Assembly: GCF_904849725.1 (NCBI RefSeq)
Contig: NC_058520.1
Location: 533,686,083-533,750,082, forward strand
DNA length: 64,000 bases
Direction: 5' to 3'
Source: Hordeum vulgare subsp. vulgare
Taxonomy: Eukaryota > Streptophyta > Magnoliopsida > Poales > Poaceae
This document shows positions 57,981 to 64,000 of the stretch, piece by piece (position 1 is the first letter of the stretch; each line of letters starts with the position of its first letter). The position numbers and the translations under genes were made by a program. The notes under the pieces were generated by a model. It had not been told where the DNA came from, did no database searches, and saw nothing but the letters and a program-made list of their open reading frames with translations.

Positions 57981-58004
57981 TCCTGATTTTTTCTAGAATT
58001 TATG

Positions 58005-58014
58005 GGAATATATA
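58005..58014 (-). promoter_or_regulatory. TATA box in the G LTR
   Basis: The minus strand reads CCTATATATT, about 27 bp after the hairpin. Confidence 0.55.
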
Positions 58015-58040
58015 GGCGAAAGAACTAGGGCAGAGGTGGC

Positions 58041-58108
58041 CCAGGGATCCCACAAGCCTCGGAGGCGCGGCCCCCTGGCCGCGGCTAGGGGGCTTGTGGG
58101 GTCCCTGG
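58041..58108 (-). promoter_or_regulatory. Long hairpin upstream of the TATA box in the G LTR
   Basis: CCAGGGATCCCACAAGCC (58041-58058) and GGCTTGTGGGGTCCCTGG (58091-58108) form an 18-pair stem with one G-T wobble and a loop of about 32 bases. Confidence 0.65.
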
Positions 58109-58368
58109 TGGCCCCCTGCCTTGGTTCTCAAGCTTCCCGATCTTCTTCTGTTTTGGAAAAAATCTTTTTGGAAGTTTTATTCCGTTTGGACTCCGTTTAA
58201 AATCCTCCTTTGAAAGGGGTCAAAAACACGGGAAAACAGGAACTGGCACTTGGCACTGAGTTAATAAGTTAGTCCCAAAAAGATATAAAAGGCATACAAA
58301 ATATCCAAAGTTTGACAGGATAATAGCATGAAACCATCAAAAATTATAGATACGTTGGAGACGTATCA

Positions 58369-58406
58369 AGCATCCCCAAGCTTAACTCCTGCTCGTCCTC
58401 GAGTAG
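58369..58406 (-). promoter_or_regulatory. Polypurine block of G
   Basis: The minus strand reads CTCGAGGACGAGCAGGAGTT then AAGCTTGGGGATGCT next to the LTR, the same as F. Confidence 0.75.
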
Positions 58407-61008
58407 GGAAGTGATAAAGACCGAATTTTTGATGTGGAATGCTACCTAGCATAGTTGTCCTTTGCAACTTATTTTGTGTGACATGAATGTTCAGATCCGT
58501 AAGATTCAAAACAATAGTTTGCTATTGACATGAAAACAATAATACTTCAAGCAAACTAGCAAGGTAATCATGAACTTTCGAAATAACAAGGCCAAAGAAA
58601 GTTATCCCTACAAAATCATATAGTCTGGCTATGCTCCATCATACCCACACAACTAATTTAAATCATGCACAACCCCGGTATTGGCTAAGTAATTGCTTTC
58701 GCATTCTTACTTTCTCAAACCTTTTATAACTATCACGCAATACATGAGCGTGAGCCATGGATATAGCACTATAAGTGGAATAGAGTGTGGTGGTGGTTGT
58801 GAGACAAAAAGGGAGGAGATGGTCACATTGACTCGGCGTATCAAAGGGCTATGGAGATGCCCATTAATAGATATCAATGTGAATGAGTAGGGATTGCCAT
58901 ACAAAGGATGCACTAGAGCTATAAGTATGTGAAAGCTCAAAAGGAGAACTAGTGGGTGTGCATCCAACTTGCTTGCTCACGAAGACCTAGGGCAATTTTG
59001 AGGAAGCCCATCATTGGAATATACAAGCCAAGTTATATAATAAAAATTCCCACTAGCATATGGCTGTGACGAAACGAGAGGCTCTCAATCATGAAGAACA
59101 TGGTGCTATTATGAAGCAGAAGTGTGGAAAAAGATAGTAGCATTGTCCCTTCTCTCTTTTTCTCTTTTTTTTCTTTGGCCTCTTGGGCCTCTTTTTTCTC
59201 TTTTTTTGGGCTCTTTGGCCTTTTTTTATTTCCTCACATGGTACAATGCTGTAATAATGATGATCATCACACTTTTATTTACTCACAGCTCAAAGCTCAG
59301 AACAATGATGACTCTATAGGAAATGCCTCCGGCAGTGTACCGGGATGTGCAACGATCTAGCTTGGCGTATGACGTTGAAACATCTCGCTAGCTATCTTAC
59401 GGTCATGCATTGGCAATATGAGAGTGACGGCACAAGTCATGAGATGGAACGGTGGGAGTTGCATGGCAATATATCTCGGAATGGCTATGAAAATGCCATA
59501 GTAGGTAGGTATGGTGGCTGTTTTGAGGAAGTCAGATGGTGGGTTTGTGCACCGACGAGAATTGCGCGGCACTAGAGAGGCTAGCAATGGTGGAAGGTGA
59601 AAGTGCATCTATACCATGGACTCACATTATTCATGAAGAACTCACATACTTGTTGCGAAAGTTTTTATTAGTAATCGAATCAAAGTGCTAAATGCATACT
59701 CCTCGGGGAAGGGTTGGTAGGTGTTAACCATCGTGCGATCCCGACCGCAACACAAAGGATGACAATCAATAGATCAATTATGCTCTGACTTCCTAACATA
59801 GAGGTTCACCATACGTGCACGCTACGGGAATCACTAACTTCAACACAAGTATTTCTAGATTCACAACACCCTACTAACATAACTCTTAACATTACCAAAT
59901 CCACGTGTCAAAACTAATTGAGAGGAATCAAAACTTCTCTTTCTACTCAATGCACATGAAAATGGAAGTTTTTGTATCCTATTTGGGTACCTATCACCTT
60001 TGGGGACTATTTTCATAGCACAAGCCAACTACCAAGTAATGCACATAGAGCAAAATGGTCTAGCTCAAAAGATATAAGTGAAGCACTATGAGCATTCTAG
60101 CAAAATCACGATGAGTGCATGTCTCTCTCAAAAGGTGTGCAACAAGGATGATTGTGACACGACAAAAAGAAAAGACTCCTATGATACAAGACGCTCCAAG
60201 CAAAACACATATCATGTGGTGAATAAAAATATAGCTCCAAGTAATGTTACCGATGGATTGAAGACGAAAGAGGGGATGCCTTCCCGGGGCATCCCCAAGC
60301 TTAGGCTTTTTGGTGTCCTTGAATTTGGCTTGGGATGCCCTGGGCATCCCCAAGCTCGAGCTATTTCCACTCCTTATCTCTTTGTCCATGAGAACATCAC
60401 CCAAAACTTGAAAACTTCACAACACAAAACTTAAAGAGAAACTCGTGATAACATTAGCACAAGAAAACAAACTGACACCTCTTTAGGTACTGTAGAAATC
60501 TTGATTTCTATTTATATTGGTGTTAGATTACTGTATTCTCACTTTTCCATGGCTAGTACCCCCCGATACTATCCATAGTTAAATCAAAACAAGCAACCAA
60601 CTCAACAAAAACAGAATCTGTCAAAAACAGACCAGTTTGTAGCAATTTGTATATTTCGTGTACTTCTGGTACTTCAAAAATTCTGAACAATTACGACTGC
60701 CTGGGAAAAAGGCATATCAACCAGAAGCAAAAATAATCGACTCAAAATCTCTTTCTGAATAAAAATTAAATATAATCTCGTGAGCGAAAAGTTTCTGTCT
60801 TTTTCCAACAGGATCAAATATCCATCACCAAGACTAGTCATAAAGGTTTTGCTTGGCTCAAACACAAAAAGATATACAAAAGACACAATCAAAACAGAAT
60901 TATGATGGTGTGGACGCAACAAAACAGAAATAAAAAGATAAATTCATTGGGTTGCCTCCCAACAAGCGTTATTGTTTAACGCCCTTAGCTAGGCATAAGG
61001 TGATGGAA
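58407..61008 (-). other. 3' internal non-coding part of G
   Basis: Collinear with the 3' interior of F on the opposite strand. It contains paired polypurine-like sites near 60272-60356 and 'cgcttgttgggaggcaaccc' next to the protease end. No credible ORF. Confidence 0.65.
60272..60356 (-). promoter_or_regulatory. Paired polypurine-like sites and hairpin in G
   Basis: The minus strand has AAGCTTGGGGATGCC at 60288-60302 and AGCTTGGGGATGCCC at 60342-60356. GGGGATGCC (60272-60280) pairs with GGCATCCCC (60288-60296). Confidence 0.6.
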
Positions 61009-61842
61009 TCACGTATCGTAGTCTTTGGTGCTCAAACCATAAGTGTCCCTCATCATGGATTCATAAGGCAATCTTATTTTCTTTCTAGGAAAGTGCTCCA
61101 TGCCCTTCTTTAAAGGAAATTGAAATATGATATTCCCTTCCTTCATATCGATGATAGCACCGATAGTCCTTAGGAAAGGTCTACCAAGAATAATAGGGCA
61201 TCTAGGATTGCAATCAATGTCAAGCACAATGAAATCCATGGGTTCATAGTTCCTATTTAAAATAATAAGAACATCACTGATCCTTCCCATGGGTTTCTTG
61301 ATAGTAGAATCCGCAAGATGCAAATTAAGAGAACACTCCTCAATCTCATTAAAACCCAGAACATCACATAAAGACTTTGCAATCGCGGAAACACTAGCAC
61401 CCAAATCACACAAAGCATTGCATTCATAGTTTTTGATTTTGATTTTGATAGTAGGTTCCCACTCATCATGAAGCTTTCTAGGGATAGAAACTTCCAATTC
61501 AACTTTCTCTTCAAGAGATTTTATCATAGCTTCGACGATATGATCGGTAAAGGCCTTGTTTTGGCTATAAGCGTGTGGAGAGTTTAGCATGGATTGCATC
61601 AAGGAAATGCATTCAATCAAGGAGCAACTATCATAATTGAATCCCTTGAAATCCGAAGTAGTAATTTCATTACTACTCAAAGTTTTAATATCTTCTACTC
61701 CACTTTCAATGCTTTTAGCATCAAGATAGATGGACTCCGAATCATCGGGGCATTTTTCAACCAAGCTGGATTCATACCCAGCCCCATCATCATTAGGTTT
61801 GACACAAGAAAACAAAGATTCAATGGGAGTCACACCAAGCAC
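61009..61842 (-). pseudogene. Gypsy-like protease region of G
   Basis: A 277-codon open frame on the minus strand contains IPRKLHDEWEPTIKIKIKN, then the retropepsin motif ALCDLGASVSAIAKSLCDVL. DLGAS is the active-site motif; the following VMP of relatives is AIA here. Then comes ILGRPFLRTIGAIIDMKEGN, and it ends YGLSTKDYDT. It has no internal stop. The gag frame upstream differs by a frame change between 61842 and 61956, so the original gag-protease fusion is broken. It would cleave Gag. No RT follows. Confidence 0.75.
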
Positions 61843-61955
61843 TTTAAGATCTTCATGATTCTTATCACGAGAACACGCCTTTTTAAGCCATTAATGTCTA
61901 GCACGAATTTGGGCGGTTCTTTCTTTGCTCTCAATCATGGAAACACGCATAGCTT

Positions 61956-63084
61956 TCAAAGTTTCATCCATATTGATCTTGGAGGAGCACATCTAAATTT
62001 CAAAGCATCAATATCACTAGACATTCTATCAACGCTCCTAGCCAAATCGTGAATTTTGAGTAGTTTTTCCTCTATGGACGCATTGAAAATCTTTTGTGAG
62101 TTAATAAACTCTTTGATATTACTCTCTAGATTAGAGGGTAATCTATTGTAATTTCCATGAGTATTGTTGTAGGAGTTGCCAAAGTTATTAGAGGAGTTAC
62201 TAGGAGAAGGCCTAGGAACATAGTTTCCTCTAAAAGCATTGTTGTTGCCAAAATTATTCCTACCAACAAAATTAACGTCCAAGCTAGCGTTGCTACTCTC
62301 AATCAAGGAAGACAAGGGCATACCATTAGGATCTAAAGGAGCACTTCTACTAGCAACCAAATTCATAAACTCATCCATCTTAGCACTCAACGAGTTAATT
62401 TCTTCTATAGCGTGTACCTTCTTACTAGCAGGTGACCTTTCAGTGTGCCACTGAGAGTAGTTCGTCATGATATTACCTAGGAGTTTTGTGGCTTCTCCTA
62501 ACACGATTTCCATGAACGTTCCACCGGAGGCGGAGTCCAAGATGTTTCTAGAAGCGAAATTCAAGCCAGCGTAGAAAATTTGTATAATCATCCAAAGACT
62601 CAAGCCATGAGCGGGACAATTTCTAATCATCAATTTCATCCTCTCCCAAGATTGTGCAACATGTTCATGATCAAGTTTCTTAAAATTCATGATATCATTA
62701 CAGAGAGAGATAATCTTAGCCGGCGGAAAATACTTGGATATGTAAGCATCTTTGCACTTATTCCAAGAATCAATACTATTTTTGGGCAAAGACGAAAACC
62801 AAGTTTTTGCTCGATCTCGCAACGAGAAAGGAAAAAAGCTTCAATTTAATCACATCATTATACACATCTTTCTTCTTTTGCATATCGCATAGCTCAATGA
62901 AGGTATTAAGATGGGATGCGGCATCTTCACTAGGAAGGTCGGAGAATTGCTCTTTCATAACAAGATTCAGCAAAGCGGCATTGATTTCGTATGACTCCGC
63001 ACTAGTGGCGGGAGCAATCGGAGTACTAATAAAATCATTATTATTAGTATTCGAGTAGTCACAAAGTTTGGTGTTTTCAGTCAT
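61956..63084 (-). pseudogene. gag: Gypsy-like gag of G
   Basis: The start is MTENTKLCDYSNTNNNDF at 63084. The first frame runs through FSDLPSEDAASHLNTFIELC and VYNDVIKLKLF. Near 62820-62835 the reading moves to another frame that shows RDRAKTWFSSLPKNSIDSW, YISKYFPPAK and WHTERSPASKKV. An Asn/Ser-rich stretch and a coiled-coil-like tail follow. These are standard retrotransposon gag motifs. One frame change therefore disables the capsid. It is the fullest gag of the E/F/G group in the window. Confidence 0.75.
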
Positions 63085-63257
63085 GGTGACTTTAGCAAGC
63101 AAGCAAGCACACAAGCGAACAGAAAGCAAGCGAGAGAAAAAGGCAAACGAAAAAGGCAAATATTGTTTTGTATTCTTTTTCAAAAGTGGGGGAGAGGAAA
63201 ATGAGAGGCACAAAAGGTAAATGCAAGAGATGATTTTGCGACACTTACTTTGATGAG

Positions 63258-63418
63258 TTCTTGACTTGATCCTCCCCGGCAACAGCGCCAGAAATTGGCA
63301 CGTTGACGGGAGACTATTCTTGACTTGATCCTCCCCGACAACGGCGCCAGAAATTGGCACGTTGACGGGAGACTATTCTTGACTTGATCCTCCCTGGCAA
63401 CGGCGCCAGAAATTCTTC
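63258..63418 (-). repeat. Triplicated primer-binding-site unit of G, 59 bp period
   Basis: Three copies of the tRNA-Asp complement occur on the minus strand, at 63273-63290, 63332-63349 and 63391-63408. Each is followed on the plus strand by 'gaaatt', and the first two also by 'ggcacgttgacgggagacta'. The period is exactly 59 bp. Only the third lies next to the LTR. Confidence 0.85.
63391..63408 (-). promoter_or_regulatory. LTR-proximal primer-binding site of G
   Basis: The minus strand reads TGGCGCCGTTGCCAGGGA, one base from the tRNA-Asp complement and 10 bases from the LTR end. Confidence 0.75.
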
Positions 63419-64000
63419 TCCTACGGCGACAGAAATCTTCTGTCGTCTCTTGACTTTGCGTTGGTTTTTCCCTTGAAGAGGAAAGGGCGATGCAGCACAG
63501 GAGCAGTAAGTATTTCCCTCAGTTTGAGAACCGAGGTATCAATCCAGTAGGAGAATCTCGTCAAGTCCAGAGTACGTGCACAAACACAAAAGAGCTTGCA
63601 CCCAACGCTATAAAGGGGTTGTCAATCCCTTCAAGATTGATTGCAAAGTGATATCTGACGGCGGAAACTACAACGAAGTTAAAGTGTAAGGCTGAAAATA
63701 TGGTGTGAAGTAGACCGGAGGGCCATAGTGTTCACTAGAGGCTTCTCTCAAGATAGTAAATATTACGGTGGGTGAACAAATTACTGTCGAGCAATTGATA
63801 GAACCGCGCAAATCCATGATGGTATCTAAGCCAATGATCATACATATAGGCATCATGTCCGAGACAAGTAGACCGATACTTTCTGCATCTACTACTATTA
63901 CTCCACACATTGACCGCTATCTAGCATGCATCTAGTGTATTGAGTTCATGATGAACAGAGTAACGCCTTAAGCAAGATGACATGATGTTGAGGGATAAAC
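63419..64000 (-). repeat. 5' LTR of G, partial at the window edge
   Basis: Minus-strand sequence ending CGCCGTAGGA is homologous to the last 580 bases of the F LTR. The rest lies beyond the window. Confidence 0.85.

Larger units (their letters stand above)
57981..58368 (-). repeat. Truncated 3' LTR of G
   Basis: Only about the first 388 bp of the LTR (minus strand, TGATACGTCTCCAACGTATC onward) remain, covering the hairpin and TATA box. Roughly 1.2 kb compared with F is missing. Confidence 0.8.
57981..64000 (-). mobile_element. Gypsy-like element G, minus strand, gag/protease only
   Basis: Read on the minus strand it has a 5' LTR running off the window (beyond 64000 to 63419), a triplicated tRNA-Asp primer site, gag, protease, a non-coding 3' part, a polypurine block and a truncated 3' LTR. 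It is a relative of E and F. No RT or integrase is present. The truncated end joins H directly, so a deletion or recombination has occurred. Confidence 0.88.

Noticed and set aside
61594..62052. 152-codon plus-strand ORF
   Set aside because: It is the antisense shadow of the G gag and protease frames.
63258..63418. CRISPR-like array of spaced repeats
   Set aside because: The units are 59 bp, the 'spacers' are identical, and the repeated core is a retrotransposon primer site.

Overview
The window is a stretch of Triticeae-type cereal DNA (wheat, Aegilops or a close relative). The evidence is several Angela/WIS/BARE1-like Copia LTRs (starting TGTTGGAAATATGCCC), Gypsy-like LTRs that open with TGATACGTC, Stowaway MITEs with CTCCCT ends, and PIF/Harbinger (ALP1-like) transposase remains. 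I see no intact host gene, no RNA gene and no CRISPR array. Almost everything recognisable is a transposable element, and nearly every coding region is broken.

Layout. Positions 1-2197 hold a minus-strand promoter/leader of LTR type or a gene 5' end. 2198-4745 is a 5'-truncated Angela-like Copia remnant (A) with a complete 3' LTR. 4746-14790 is a mosaic: two Stowaway MITEs, three kinds of degenerate short tandem arrays, a LINE fragment, an internally deleted Harbinger derivative, and about 2.7 kb of unrecognised, possibly low-copy DNA.

From 14791 to 57980 there is one nest. A Harbinger element (H) with an ALP1-like transposase received two insertions. The first is Copia element B (15312-23949, target duplication CCTCT). 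The second is minus-strand Gypsy-like element E (24424-57240, ACCAT), which splits the transposase reading frame by 32.8 kb. E in turn holds Angela-like Copia C in its interior (27821-36605, AATAG) and plus-strand Gypsy-like element D in its 5' LTR (40903-57184, GTCAC with a mutated left copy). D holds element F (46583-53485, CACTC) inside an accessory ORF. The order H, E, D, F is four levels deep, and LTR divergence counted by eye falls in the same order. From 57981 to the window end lies another minus-strand Gypsy-like element, G, with a truncated 3' LTR.

How the parts work together. C is the only element with a complete Copia gag-pol, disabled by one frame change and one stop codon. B keeps good termini but has a ruined interior. 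D, E, F and G share a tRNA-Asp primer site, a conserved polypurine block and TGATAC ends. None shows reverse transcriptase or integrase in the sequence present, so they look like non-autonomous elements relying on a partner elsewhere. Notable structural signals are a hairpin just upstream of the TATA box in D, E, F and G, an LTR-like promoter copy inside D ahead of its accessory ORF, paired polypurine-tract-like sites in E, F and G, and a triplicated primer-binding site in G. All divergence figures are hand counts from reading the sequence, not computed alignments.
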